DNA of 64,000 nucleotides from an uncultured Bacteroidales bacterium (lineage in GTDB: Bacteria > Bacteroidota > Bacteroidia > Bacteroidales > P3), in NCBI GenBank assembly GCA_900317125.1, contig ONFR01000027.1:31337-95336 (forward strand). Reading direction: 5' to 3'. Of this stretch, positions 17,800-26,707 are shown piece by piece. Numbering within the stretch: position 1 is the first letter of the stretch; every line of letters starts with the position of its first letter. Below the pieces are notes generated by a model. It was not told the DNA's origin and did no database searches. It saw only the letters and a list, made by a program, of their open reading frames with translations. A program made the position numbers and the translations under genes.

Positions 17800-19074
17800 T
17801 TAGTTGATTTTGTCGAAGCCGAGGTAGGGGCGCAGACATTCGGGCATGACGATGCCGTCGGGGGTCTGGTTGTTCTCCAGCAGGGCGGCCACGATGCGGG
17901 GCAGGGCGAGGGCGCTGCCGTTGAGGGTGTGGGCCAGTTTGGTCTTGCCGTCGGTGTCCTTGAAGCGCAGTTTCATGCGGTTGGCCTGGAAAGTCTCGAA
18001 GTTGGAGACGGAGGAGACCTCGAGCCATTTCTGCTGCGCGGCGCTCCATACTTCGAAGTCGAAGGTCATGGCGGAGGTGAAGCTGATGTCGCCGCCACAG
18101 AGTTTGAGGATGTGATAGGGGAGACCCAGTTTGTCTAGCAGTCCGCCCACATGGCGTTTCATATCTTCGAGGGTGTCGTAGCTGCGGTCGGGGTGCTCGA
18201 TGACGACGATCTCCACTTTGCTGAACTCATGCAGGCGGTTCAGGCCGCGGACATCCTTGCCGTAGCTTCCCGCCTCGCGACGGAAACACTCGGAGTAGCC
18301 TACGTGGCGGATGGGGAATTGGTCGGGACTGACGATGACGTTGCGGTAGAGGTTGGTGATGGGCACTTCGGCGGTGGGTATCATATAGAAGCCGTCTAGT
18401 GGGATGGCGTACATCTGTCCCTCCTTGTCGGGCAGCTGGCCGGTGCCGAGGCCCGAGGCTTCGTTGACCATGAGCGGAGGCATTATCTCCACGTATCCGG
18501 CGGCAGTGGCTTGGTCGAGGAAGAAGTCGATGAGGGCGCGTTGCAGACGGGCTCCCTTGCCTTTGTAGACGGGGAAACCTGCTCCGGTTATCTTATTGCC
18601 GAGTTCGAAGTCGACAATGTTGTACTTGGCGCAGAGGTCCCAGTGGGGCAGGGCGCCTTCAGGCAGGTTGGGTTTGGTGCCGAACTCCGCCACAACGACG
18701 TTGTCGGCCTCGCTCTTGCCCCGCGGCACGGTGATGTGCGGTGCGTTGGGCAGGGAGATGAGTTTGGCGTTGAGGTCGGCGTCGACGGCGGCTTGCTGGT
18801 CGTCGAGTTCCTTCTCCTGGGCCTTGAGGTCGGCGGTGCGGGCTTTCTTGGCTTCGGCTTCGTCGCGCTTGCCTTGTTTGAAGAGCATGCCTATCTCCTT
18901 GGCGATGGCGTTCTGCTCGGCCTTCACGGCGTCGGCTTTCTGTTGCAGGGCGCGGCGTTCAGCGTCGAAACGGATGATTTCGGCGATGCGCTCTTCGACG
19001 TTTTCGACATTCTTAATCTTGAGGCGTTCGATGATTTCCTCGGTATGTTCCTTTATATATTGCAGTTGCAGCAT
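17800..19074 (-). CDS. serS: Seryl-tRNA synthetase
   Basis: 424 residues from the ATG at 19074; the longer frame runs back through the promoter. Residues 1-105 form the antiparallel coiled-coil tRNA-binding arm. The class II core follows with motif 2 at FRREAGSYGKDVRG, then EVSSVSNFETFQANRM, and motif 3 in NGSALALPRIVAALLEN. It charges tRNA-Ser in the cytoplasm. It is monocistronic by appearance, with its own promoter and terminator. Confidence 0.97.
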   Translation of the reverse strand: MLQLQYIKEHTEEIIERLKIKNVENVEERIAEIIRFDAERRALQQKADAVKAEQNAIAKEIGMLFKQGKRDEAEAKKARTADLKAQEKELDDQQAAVDADLNAKLISLPNAPHITVPRGKSEADNVVVAEFGTKPNLPEGALPHWDLCAKYNIVDFELGNKITGAGFPVYKGKGARLQRALIDFFLDQATAAGYVEIMPPLMVNEASGLGTGQLPDKEGQMYAIPLDGFYMIPTAEVPITNLYRNVIVSPDQFPIRHVGYSECFRREAGSYGKDVRGLNRLHEFSKVEIVVIEHPDRSYDTLEDMKRHVGGLLDKLGLPYHILKLCGGDISFTSAMTFDFEVWSAAQQKWLEVSSVSNFETFQANRMKLRFKDTDGKTKLAHTLNGSALALPRIVAALLENNQTPDGIVMPECLRPYLGFDKIN

Positions 19075-19098
19075 TGGTGTGTATTTTTGTTCAAGGGG

Positions 19099-19106
19099 CA
19101 AAGATA
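19099..19106 (-). promoter_or_regulatory. Promoter -7 box of serS
   Basis: Reverse-strand TATCTTTG, 25 bp before the start codon; the -33 element is not clear. Confidence 0.6.
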
Positions 19107-19132
19107 CGAAAAAAAGTTGAATACGTATCCCA

Positions 19133-19182
19133 ATTCTCAATTCTTAACTCTCAATTCTCAATTCTCAATTCTCAATTCCCAA
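19133..19182. repeat. 7-bp tandem repeat CAATTCT between serS and the CoA-transferase
   Basis: Seven head-to-tail units (CAATTCT, with variants TAACTCT and CAATTCC) fill the spacer right up to the CoA-transferase stop codon. Confidence 0.85.
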
Positions 19183-19184
19183 TG

Positions 19185-20489
19185 TTATTCGGGGTAGGAA
19201 CAATTGAAACGTTTCTCATACTCCTCGACCAAGGCGGGACGGAAGTCGGGGTGTGCGATGCGGATGAGGTCTTCGGCGCGGTGCTGGAGGGTGCGGCCTT
19301 TGAGGCGGGCGATGCCATATTCGGTGACGATGTAGTCGACGTCGTTGCGCGAGGTGCTGACGGCGGCGCCTTCGGTAAGGAAGGGTTTGATGCGCGAGAT
19401 GGTGCCGCCTGCCGCAGTGCTGGGCATGGCGATGATGGCTTTGCCTTCGCGTGCCAGGGAGGCACCGCGGATGAAGTCGACCTGTCCACCGATGCCGCTG
19501 TACTGCCGCATGCCGATGGTCTCGCTCGACACTTGGCCTTGAAGGTCGACTTCGAGGCACGAGTTGATGGAGATCATGCGTTCGTTTTTGGCGATGATGA
19601 GTGGGCTGTTGACGTAGTCGACGGGGTGGAATTCGACGTCGGGGTTCTGGTCGACAAAGTCGTATAGTTCTTTGGAACCCATAATGAATGTCACAACGGC
19701 CTTGCCGCGGTGGAGGGTCTTGCGTCGGCCGTTGATGACGCCTTTGCGCATCAGTTCCATCACGCCGTTGGAGAACATCTCGCTGTGGATGCCGAGGTCT
19801 TTTTTGTCGGTGAGGGCCTGCAGGACGGCGTCGGGAATGGCACCAATGCCCAGCTGCAGGGTGGAGCCGTTGGCCACCAGCGAGGCGCAATGCTGTCCGA
19901 TGGCCAGTTCCACGTCGCCTGGAGGGGGTAGTATTAATTCCTGCAAGGGGTAGGAACAGGGGATGATATGGTCGATTTGGGAGACATGGATCATGGTGTC
20001 GCCGTAGGTGAAGGGCATCATCTCGTTGGTCTCGACAATGACAGTCTTGGCGGCGCGGATGGCGGCTTTGGCATAGTCGCAGCTCACACCGAGCGAGCAG
20101 TAGCCTTCCTCGTTGGGGGGAGTGGCTTGGAACACGGCCACATCGCAGGGAATGTCGCTCCCTATCATAGAGGGCACATCCTTGAAGTAGGCGGGGAAAA
20201 AGTCTCCCTCCCGCCGCTCAACTACTTCGCGTGAGTTGGCCGAAAGGAAGTTGCTCACATGACGGAAATGACCGTAGCAGCAGGGCTTGTAGCAGGGGTT
20301 GTCGCCCAGGGTGGTCATGTGGAAGATGAGCACGTCGTTGTAGTCCTCGCAATGGTCGGCCAGTGTTTGCTGAATCAGTCGCGGTGCTGCTGCTGCATGG
20401 CCCATCACCACGCATTGGCCATCGCGGATGTCGTAGATGGCATCTTCGGGCTTGGATACTTTCCTTTTGTAGTCTTCTTTCCAGTTCAT
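19185..20489 (-). CDS. Acetyl-CoA hydrolase/transferase family CoA-transferase
   Basis: 434 residues from the ATG at 20489; an in-frame ATG ten codons earlier is possible. Motifs LQLGIGAIPDAVLQAL, GIHSEMFSNGVMEL with the catalytic Glu near residue 233, GGQVDFIRGA and TEYGIARLKGRT define the family. Members include propionyl-CoA:succinate, 4-hydroxybutyrate and butyryl-CoA:acetate CoA-transferases, which the sequence alone does not separate. The transcript carries a cobalamin riboswitch. That favours a link to B12-dependent methylmalonyl-CoA metabolism, where a propionyl-CoA:succinate transferase closes the propionate cycle. This substrate is inference. Confidence 0.88.
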   Translation of the reverse strand: MNWKEDYKRKVSKPEDAIYDIRDGQCVVMGHAAAAPRLIQQTLADHCEDYNDVLIFHMTTLGDNPCYKPCCYGHFRHVSNFLSANSREVVERREGDFFPAYFKDVPSMIGSDIPCDVAVFQATPPNEEGYCSLGVSCDYAKAAIRAAKTVIVETNEMMPFTYGDTMIHVSQIDHIIPCSYPLQELILPPPGDVELAIGQHCASLVANGSTLQLGIGAIPDAVLQALTDKKDLGIHSEMFSNGVMELMRKGVINGRRKTLHRGKAVVTFIMGSKELYDFVDQNPDVEFHPVDYVNSPLIIAKNERMISINSCLEVDLQGQVSSETIGMRQYSGIGGQVDFIRGASLAREGKAIIAMPSTAAGGTISRIKPFLTEGAAVSTSRNDVDYIVTEYGIARLKGRTLQHRAEDLIRIAHPDFRPALVEEYEKRFNCSYPE

Positions 20490-20629
20490 TGTATTATTGT
20501 GTTTTGTTTTGTTATTCATATGAGGCGATGCTCGCGTTCTTCAGTTAGAGGAAAGAAAGGGGTATGTTGTCAGCCCGTACACCGGGCGCGACAAGAGCCT
20601 TTTGACGCGAAGGCATTGCCGTATCATCA

Positions 20630-20815
20630 GGGCAGGTCTCCTGGCTTATCGTCTCGGGACAGAAGTCTTCTCGGGGGGAGTGCCCCCAATGACATGTTTT
20701 CTGTCCGTCAGCGGCGGAATTACAGTTGCGCGACAGCTCACGGATTGCACGTGATTCCCTCTTGGCAGCCCCGTTGCAGGGCCGACCCCGGTGATGTGTA
20801 GTTGTTTCAAAGTAC
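20630..20815 (-). promoter_or_regulatory. Cobalamin (B12) riboswitch
   Basis: Read on the reverse strand, the element has the cobalamin aptamer parts in order. GAGGGAATCACGTGCAATCC and GAGCTGTCGCGCAACTGTAA come first, then a GC-rich P-stem region, GAAGACTTCTGTCC, and finally the B12 box AGCCAGGAGACCTGCC at about 20648-20633. Downstream, GCCCGGTGTACGGGC (20572-20586) is a hairpin that may be the expression platform. The next gene on this strand, about 140 bp on, is the CoA-transferase; there is no B12 transporter or biosynthesis gene nearby. Confidence 0.93.
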
Positions 20816-20862
20816 TGATGTATCGTTTTTTTTGAAGTGCCGGTTTCCCCGATACACAGGTG

Positions 20863-20870
20863 CAAAGTTA
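20863..20870 (-). promoter_or_regulatory. Promoter -7 box of the riboswitch/CoA-transferase transcript
   Basis: Reverse-strand TAACTTTG. Transcription would start about 45 bp before the aptamer core. A GTATCG/CGATAC pair brackets the first leader segment. Confidence 0.6.
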
Positions 20871-20943
20871 CAATTTTTTTTTGAATTGGTGATATGTTGC
20901 ATCTGTATTTCTCAGCCCTCTTGTCCGATCTAGGATAAAAGTG

Positions 20944-20979
20944 GACGGCTCATCCATCCGCATGGGACGATGAGCCGTC
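20944..20979 (-). terminator. Terminator after the amidase gene
   Basis: GACGGCTCATC (20944-20954) and GATGAGCCGTC (20969-20979) form a perfect 11-bp stem; on the reverse strand it is followed by CACTTTTATCC. Confidence 0.7.
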
Positions 20980-21009
20980 TGCTCGGTGTATTCTAGAATA
21001 CCTTGTGTA

Positions 21010-21720
21010 TTAGAAGTTTTCGTTCCACCAGCCGGGTTCTTCGGGGGCGTCAAGCTCTTCGAAGTTCTCTTCGAGGGGTATGGTGTCCACAGGAATAGGG
21101 CTGCGTCGTGTGCGGGGCATATTGTAGGGAGCCTCTGCAGGAGCCTCTGCCGGTTTCTCTGTCTTCTTGGAGAAGAGTTTGATGATGAGCTCGATGAGCC
21201 TTGCTAGCCAGTTGGACTCTTTCTTCTGCCCAGAGGAAGGAATATTGGGCTTGGGACCGACGGTGATGGGGTTCTGTTTCACCCAATCCTTGACGCTGAA
21301 ACTGGGGCAGGCTTTGGCCGCGTATTCGTTGTGGCCGTTTACTTGGAGGGGACCAAAGAGTTCGAAGAGCTGTTTGACGAGCTGCAGCAGGGCCTCCTTC
21401 TGTTGAGGCGTGCGGGTGTCCTTGGCTTTTTTGTACTCACTGTCCATGCCCCCGATATAGCAGATGCCGATGGAATGGGCGTTGTGGTTTTTGGTGTGGG
21501 CACCTTCTTTGGCGAGGGGACGGCCAGGATGGATGGAGCCGTCGCGGTAGATGACATAGTGGTAGCCGATGTCGTTCCAATGGTTGTTTTGAATATGCAT
21601 GCGGCGTATCTGATCCACGGTGACATCGCGTCCTTCGGGAGTGGCAGAGCAGTGGATGATGATTTGGTTGATAGACCTCATGTCGGGAGGTACGGTGATG
21701 TTGAAACGAGGGATTTCCAT
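21010..21720 (-). CDS. N-acetylmuramoyl-L-alanine amidase (Amidase_2 fold)
   Basis: 236 residues. Zinc ligands and catalytic positions are visible: His in IIIHCSAT (about 23), YHYVIYRDGSIHPGRP, GAHTKNHNAHSIGICYIGG, and NGHNEYAAKACPSFSV (about 130-145). The family cleaves the lactyl-peptide bond of peptidoglycan. No signal peptide is seen. After residue 155 a Lys/Pro/Ala-rich tail contains one short hydrophobic stretch (WLARLIELIIKLF). Similar genes are common in Bacteroidales phage and mobile regions, but no other phage gene is nearby. Confidence 0.87.
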   Translation of the reverse strand: MEIPRFNITVPPDMRSINQIIIHCSATPEGRDVTVDQIRRMHIQNNHWNDIGYHYVIYRDGSIHPGRPLAKEGAHTKNHNAHSIGICYIGGMDSEYKKAKDTRTPQQKEALLQLVKQLFELFGPLQVNGHNEYAAKACPSFSVKDWVKQNPITVGPKPNIPSSGQKKESNWLARLIELIIKLFSKKTEKPAEAPAEAPYNMPRTRRSPIPVDTIPLEENFEELDAPEEPGWWNENF

Positions 21721-21761
21721 AGCTTTGTGTATTTAAGGGTGAATAATATTGGTTGACTGTG

Positions 21762-23050
21762 TTATTTTCCGATGCAGAAACGTGAGAAGATGGTGCCAAG
21801 CACCTCGTCGGTGGTGACTTGACCGGTGATGGTGCCTAGGTGGTGGAGGGCGTCGCGGAGGTCGATGACCACGAGGTCGGCGGGCAGTCCGGTGGCCAGT
21901 CCTTTGGCAACATGCAGCAGGGCTTGGTCTACGTGGCCGAGGGCTTCGTAGTGGCGCACGTTGGTGAGCATCACATCGGGAGCATGTTCCAGGTCGGTGC
22001 GGGCTGCCTTGTCGAGGGCTTCAGTGAGGGCGTCAAGCCCTAAGCCCTTTTTGGCAGAGATGGGGAATGTGCGGTAGGGGGCAGTGGGGTTTTCTTGGAG
22101 AAGGTCTATTTTGTTGTGGACAAAGAAGAGGTGCTTGCCGTCAAAGGAACGGATGTCCTGCAGCTCTTGCAGGTCGTCGAGGGCTTGGACGAAGGGTTGT
22201 GTTGCATCGTGGACATAGAGAATGATGTCGGCTTGTACTACGGTTTCGATGGTGCGCTGGATGCCGAGGAATTCGATGGGGTCGTCGCTGTGGCGTAGGC
22301 CAGCGGTGTCGATAATGCGGAAAGGGGTCCCATTGATGACAAAGGTCTCTTCGATGGTGTCGCGTGTGGTGCCGGGGATGTCGCTGACGATGGCGCGGTG
22401 ATGGCCACAGGGATGCCACGCTTGAGGGCGTTGCCCATGTGGAAGGACTCCCGCAGTGCGTTAACGCGGGTGCTGGTTTGAGAGACCAGCGAGAGGAGTT
22501 GGCTGCGGTCGGCAAACTCCACATCCTCGTCGCTGAAATCGAGTTCGAGCTCGAGGAGGGCGGTGAGGTCGATAAGTTGCTGACGGAGTTGCTCCAGCTC
22601 TTTGGCATAGCCCCCGCGCAGCTGGCTGACGGCAAGACGGTGGGAGGCGGCATTGGTGGAGTCGATAAGGTCGGCCACGGCCTCGGCCTGGCTGAGGTTG
22701 AGCCGACCGCTGAGGAAGGCCTGGCGGGTGAATTCGCCCGGCTCGGCCAGTCGGGCACCGCTGTCGATGAGTGCCTGCAGGAGGGTCTGCTGGATGTAGA
22801 GGGAACCGTGGCAGGAGAACTCCACGGTGTCCTGTCCGGTATAGGAGTGCGGGGCAAGGAAGAGCGTCACTACCACCTCGTCCAGCAGGGTGTCGCCGAT
22901 GCGGAACGGGGTGAAACGGGCCGTTCCGGCCTGCGGGGGGAGACTGACATGGCGGGAGGCAATAGTACGTGCGTCGGGCCCCGAGAGCCGGACGACGGCA
23001 ATGCCCCCTATGCCATGGGGTGTGGAGATGGCAGCAATGGTATTGTTCAT
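21762..23050 (-). pseudogene. mnmE: mnmE (tRNA modification GTPase), frameshifted with P-loop deleted
   Basis: The first frame (from 23050) encodes a normal MnmE N-terminus: NNTIAAISTPHGIGGIAVVR, the folate-binding and helical domain, up to MGNALKRGIPVAI. At about 22398-22400 the reading continues in another frame with RAIVSDIPGTTRDTIEE (G2), DTAGLR (G3), NKIDLL (G4) and ends FSRFCIGK, the conserved C-terminus with the catalytic-site Cys. The segment that should sit between (G1/P-loop GxxNxGKST plus about ten residues) is absent. Family spacing suggests about 55 bp are lost, which also causes the frameshift. As written the protein stops after 270 residues and cannot bind GTP. A consensus or assembly error is possible. 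The gene overlaps the upstream membrane-protein stop by 4 bp. Confidence 0.9.
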
Positions 23051-23580
23051 TGGTCGTTGGAGTTATTGTCGCGAGGCAGCAGGTCGGTTTTGTCCGGCTG
23101 TGGGTCGCGGACATAGTTGGAGCCGAACAGCGAGGTCATCTCGTCGTCGGTGAGTCCCAAGTCGTTCTTCATCTTGTACATGTTGGGGTAGGAGAGGAAG
23201 AGCAGAAGCACCAGCAGGATGGTAATCATGAGCAGCGAGGTGTCGGACATGAGCACGATGAGCACGCACTCGATGATGACGATGGCCAGGGAACCGCGGT
23301 AGAGGTTGGAGATATAGGTGGAATAGCCTTGCATTTTGGCCTCGAGGCTGTCGAGCTGTCGCAGTCGGGGAGTGGTTTTGCGAATGGTCAGCAGCGCCAT
23401 GGCCACGGCCAGGACGGACAGGGTGGCACCGGAGATGAGCATCCAGCGGGATACCTGGGCGGACTGGTAGGTGATGTGCCAGGGGCTGAAATGGAAGATG
23501 ACGGCAACGAGCACCACAGCTATGGAGCCATACAGCCCCCAGTTGGCAGTGCGTCGGATTTTGCGGATAAGGTCTTTCAT
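23047..23580 (-). CDS. Four-helix membrane protein, unknown
   Basis: 177 residues with hydrophobic segments at about 15-32, 45-62, 98-112 and 115-131, then a hydrophilic tail (LTDDEMTSLFGSNYVRDP). I recognise no characterised family. Its stop overlaps the mnmE start by 4 bp (ATGA), and uvrA ends 43 bp upstream, so the three genes probably share a transcript. Whether expression of the downstream mnmE is affected by its lesion is unknown. Confidence 0.65.
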   Translation of the reverse strand: MKDLIRKIRRTANWGLYGSIAVVLVAVIFHFSPWHITYQSAQVSRWMLISGATLSVLAVAMALLTIRKTTPRLRQLDSLEAKMQGYSTYISNLYRGSLAIVIIECVLIVLMSDTSLLMITILLVLLLFLSYPNMYKMKNDLGLTDDEMTSLFGSNYVRDPQPDKTDLLPRDNNSNDQ

Positions 23581-23622
23581 AAGAGTGTCTTTTGCTATAA
23601 GGTCGATAGGACCGATTAAGGG

Positions 23623-26475
23623 TTACTTTTTTGTGATTTTCTCTTTCAGGTAGCGGGCGGTATAGGAGTCGGGACAGTCGACCAGGTCTTCGGGAGTGCC
23701 GGCAAATACCACCCGTCCGCCGTCGCGTCCGCCTTCGGGTCCCATGTCGATAATCCAGTCGGCCACCTTGATGATGTCGGGGTGGTGTTCGATGACCAAG
23801 ATGCTGTGACCACGTTCGATGAGGCTGTTGAAGGAGGAGATGAGCTTCTGGATGTCGTGGAAGTGCAGGCCGGTGGAAGGCTCGTCGAAGATGAAGAGTT
23901 TGGGCGTCACCGCTTCGCCCCTTACAAGGTAGGAGGCAAGCTTTACACGCTGTGCCTCGCCACCGCTGAGCGAACTGGAGGATTGCCCCAGTTTGAGGTA
24001 TCCAAGACCCACCTCTTGCAAAGGCTTGAGGCGGGATATGATGGAGGACTCTTCTTGAAAGAAGTCGATGGCTTGGTCGACAGTCATGTCGAGCACTTGC
24101 GATATGTTGACTCCTTTGTAGGTTACCTCCAGGGTCTCCTCTTTGAAGCGGGTGCCATGGCACTCCTCGCACAGCAGGTGCATGTCGGCCATGAACTGCA
24201 TGCCCACGGTGACGTAGCCTTCGCCCTCGCACACTTCGCAGCGTCCCCCTTCGGTGTTGAAGGAGAAGTAGCCGGGTTTGTAGCCGCGGGCTTTGGCCAG
24301 GGGCTGCTCGGCATAGAGTTGGCGTATCTCGTCGTAGGCTTTGATGTAGGTGGCGGGGTTGCTGCGGGTGGAACGGCCGATGGGGTTCTGGTCCACCAGT
24401 TCCACACCGCCTATCCTTGACACGTCGCCGTCAAGGGCGGCGCATTTGCCCACGTAGTCGTGTATGCCTTCGAGCCTTTTCTGTAGTACGTCGTAGAGCA
24501 CTTGCTTCACCAGCGTGGTTTTGCCCGAACCGCTCACCCCTGTCACCACGGTGAGGACACCAAGGGGAATGCTCACATCGACGTGGTGCAGATTGTTGCA
24601 GCAGGCATCGTGGATGTTGATGCGGTCGCGCCAGCGGCGGCGGGAGGAAGGGAGGGGAATGGAGCGGCGGCCGAGGAGGTACTGCGCGGTGAGCGACTGT
24701 TCGGGAGGATTGTCCACCAGCCCTTGGGGGGTGCCGGCATACACCACCTCTCCGCCCAAGCGTCCGGCACCGGGACCGATGTCGATAATATAGTCGGCGG
24801 CACGCATGATTTCCTCGTCGTGTTCCACCACGATGACGGTGTTGCCTAAGTCGCGCAGCTGTTTGAGGATAAGGATGAGTCGGTCCGTGTCGCGGGGATG
24901 CAGACCGATGGAGGGCTCGTCAAGGATGTACATGCTGCCCACCAGCGAGCTGCCCAGCGAGGTGGCCAGGTTGATACGCTGGCTCTCGCCGCCGCTGAGG
25001 GTGTTGGACAACCGTCCCAGCGTGAGGTAGCCTAATCCCACGTCAAGCAAGTAGGCTGTCCGGCTGTTCAGCTCCGAGAGCAGTCTGCGCACCACCTGCT
25101 GCTCGTGTTCGGTGAGGGTGGGAGTGCCGTCGTCGGGTGTGGTGATGGATTTGAGCCACGCTGCGAAGTCGCTGATGGGCATATCCATAAGCTCGGTGAT
25201 GGATTTGCCGCACACTTTCACGTATGAGGCATCCTTGCGCAGGCGCGAACCGTGACAGTCGGGACAGGTGGTCTTGCCGCGATAGCGCGACAGCATGACG
25301 CGGTATTGTATCTTGTAGCTCTGCTCCTCCAGCCAGGCAAAGAAGCCGTCAATGCCTTCCCACAAAACCTTCCTGTCTGCCGGGTTGGCCTTTTTATTAT
25401 CTCCTTGTGTCGACTGCCCGTGCCAGAGGAGGTCGAGTTGCTCGGGGGTGAGCTCGTTGTAAGGCGTGTGGATGGGGAAACCTATTTTGCCCGACACGCG
25501 TATCAGGTGGTTCTTCCATTCCGACATCTTTTCGCCGTGCCAACATACCACAGCGTCGTCGTAGATGGAGAGGAATTTGTTCGGAACCACGAGACTCTCG
25601 CTGATGCCCATTACATTGCCGTATCCGCCACAAGTGGGGCAGGCGCCATAAGGGTTGTTGAAGCTGAAAAAGTTGGGGTTTGGCTTCTCGAAGGTGATTC
25701 CGTCGGCCTCGAAGCGGTTGCTGAAATGGAGTGTCTGCGGGTCGCCGCCCTGGGGGCTTTCGGACCGCACGGCACAGCTGCCACGTCCTTCGAAGAAGGC
25801 TGTCTGCACCGACTCGGCGATACGGGCCATCTGGTCGTCGTCGCCATGGTGGGTCTGGATGCGGTCGACAAGCAAAGCCACCTCCTGCTCGTTGCTGGCC
25901 GAGGCCAGGAAATCGTCAATCCTCACGACAGTCCCCTTCACATCGATGCGCATGAACCCTTCCTGCTGTAGCATTTCGAGCTGGGGGCGCAAGGGGTGGC
26001 TTTTGTCGTGAAGCAGGGGGGCGAAGAGCGTCACGCGGGTCCCTTCGTCCAGGCTGTAGATGTAGTCGACCACATCGCTCACCGAATGGCGTTTTACCTC
26101 TACGCCCGAGATGGGTGAGAAGGTGCGGCCTATGCGGGCTAACAGCAGCTTCAGGTATTCGTATAGTTCGGTGGAGGTGCCTACGGTAGAGCGGGGATTG
26201 CTGGTGTTCACCTTCTGCTCGATGGCTACGGCAGGGGCAATATTCTCGATGAGGTCCACTTCGGGTTTGGCCATACGGCCCATAAACTGGCGTGCATAGC
26301 TCGAAAGGCTCTCCACATAGCGTCGTTGCCCTTCGGCATAGAGGGTGTCGAAGGCCAGGCTCGACTTGCCGCTACCGCTCAGGCCGGTGATGACCACCAG
26401 TTTCCCCTGCGGTATATCGACAGAGATGTTCTTCAAATTATTGACGCGCGCGCCGTGTATCTTTATCATTGTCAA
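23623..26475 (-). CDS. uvrA: Excinuclease ABC subunit A
   Basis: 950 residues with two ABC ATPase halves: GLSGSGKSSLAFDTLYAEGQ near residue 33 and GVSGSGKTTLVKQVLYDVL near 650, each with signature LSGGE (NTLSGGESQR; SSLSGGEAQR). UvrA recognises bulky DNA lesions with UvrB. The zinc module in the second half (CEVCEGEG...CEECHG) is intact. In the first half only the second CxxC (GACPTCGG, about 278) is present, the first being replaced by FSNRFEADG. To my knowledge that is usual in Bacteroidetes UvrA. Translation may start at the first or the third codon (both ATG). Confidence 0.96.
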   Translation of the reverse strand: MTMIKIHGARVNNLKNISVDIPQGKLVVITGLSGSGKSSLAFDTLYAEGQRRYVESLSSYARQFMGRMAKPEVDLIENIAPAVAIEQKVNTSNPRSTVGTSTELYEYLKLLLARIGRTFSPISGVEVKRHSVSDVVDYIYSLDEGTRVTLFAPLLHDKSHPLRPQLEMLQQEGFMRIDVKGTVVRIDDFLASASNEQEVALLVDRIQTHHGDDDQMARIAESVQTAFFEGRGSCAVRSESPQGGDPQTLHFSNRFEADGITFEKPNPNFFSFNNPYGACPTCGGYGNVMGISESLVVPNKFLSIYDDAVVCWHGEKMSEWKNHLIRVSGKIGFPIHTPYNELTPEQLDLLWHGQSTQGDNKKANPADRKVLWEGIDGFFAWLEEQSYKIQYRVMLSRYRGKTTCPDCHGSRLRKDASYVKVCGKSITELMDMPISDFAAWLKSITTPDDGTPTLTEHEQQVVRRLLSELNSRTAYLLDVGLGYLTLGRLSNTLSGGESQRINLATSLGSSLVGSMYILDEPSIGLHPRDTDRLILILKQLRDLGNTVIVVEHDEEIMRAADYIIDIGPGAGRLGGEVVYAGTPQGLVDNPPEQSLTAQYLLGRRSIPLPSSRRRWRDRINIHDACCNNLHHVDVSIPLGVLTVVTGVSGSGKTTLVKQVLYDVLQKRLEGIHDYVGKCAALDGDVSRIGGVELVDQNPIGRSTRSNPATYIKAYDEIRQLYAEQPLAKARGYKPGYFSFNTEGGRCEVCEGEGYVTVGMQFMADMHLLCEECHGTRFKEETLEVTYKGVNISQVLDMTVDQAIDFFQEESSIISRLKPLQEVGLGYLKLGQSSSSLSGGEAQRVKLASYLVRGEAVTPKLFIFDEPSTGLHFHDIQKLISSFNSLIERGHSILVIEHHPDIIKVADWIIDMGPEGGRDGGRVVFAGTPEDLVDCPDSYTARYLKEKITKK

Positions 26476-26582
26476 ATCGTGTTTTGAAGGCGGTATTCAA
26501 GCCCCATACACCCAATTGCCGCACACGTAACGTGTACAGCAATAGTTGTTTTCTTGGCATACGGGCATACCCATGCTATCTG

Positions 26583-26590
26583 CAAAAATA
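26583..26590 (-). promoter_or_regulatory. Promoter -7 box of uvrA
   Basis: Reverse-strand TATTTTTG about 108 bp before the uvrA start. A second TATTATTTTCG lies just upstream. The remaining spacer to 26707 has a TTAATGAATGTGTTAACGTG repeat-like stretch and no gene. Confidence 0.5.
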
Positions 26591-26707
26591 CGAAAATAAT
26601 ACGAAAAAACAGAATTGGTCTTGGAAATTAATGAATGTGTTAACGTGTTATTGTGTGAATCCTCGACCAACGAATTATAGCGGGGGCGACGATGGATGCT
26701 TTGATTG

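Noticed and set aside
20545..20865. A 106-residue reverse frame over the riboswitch
   Set aside because: It coincides with the conserved cobalamin aptamer, whose RNA motifs explain the sequence better than a protein.
21010..21720. Prophage suggested by the amidase
   Set aside because: No other phage gene, attachment site or composition break surrounds it; the neighbours are housekeeping genes.
23623..26475. UvrA lacking the first CxxC of its first zinc module, as a possible lesion
   Set aside because: The flanking sequence is intact and, to my knowledge, Bacteroidetes UvrA proteins commonly have this replacement, so it looks like a clade feature.
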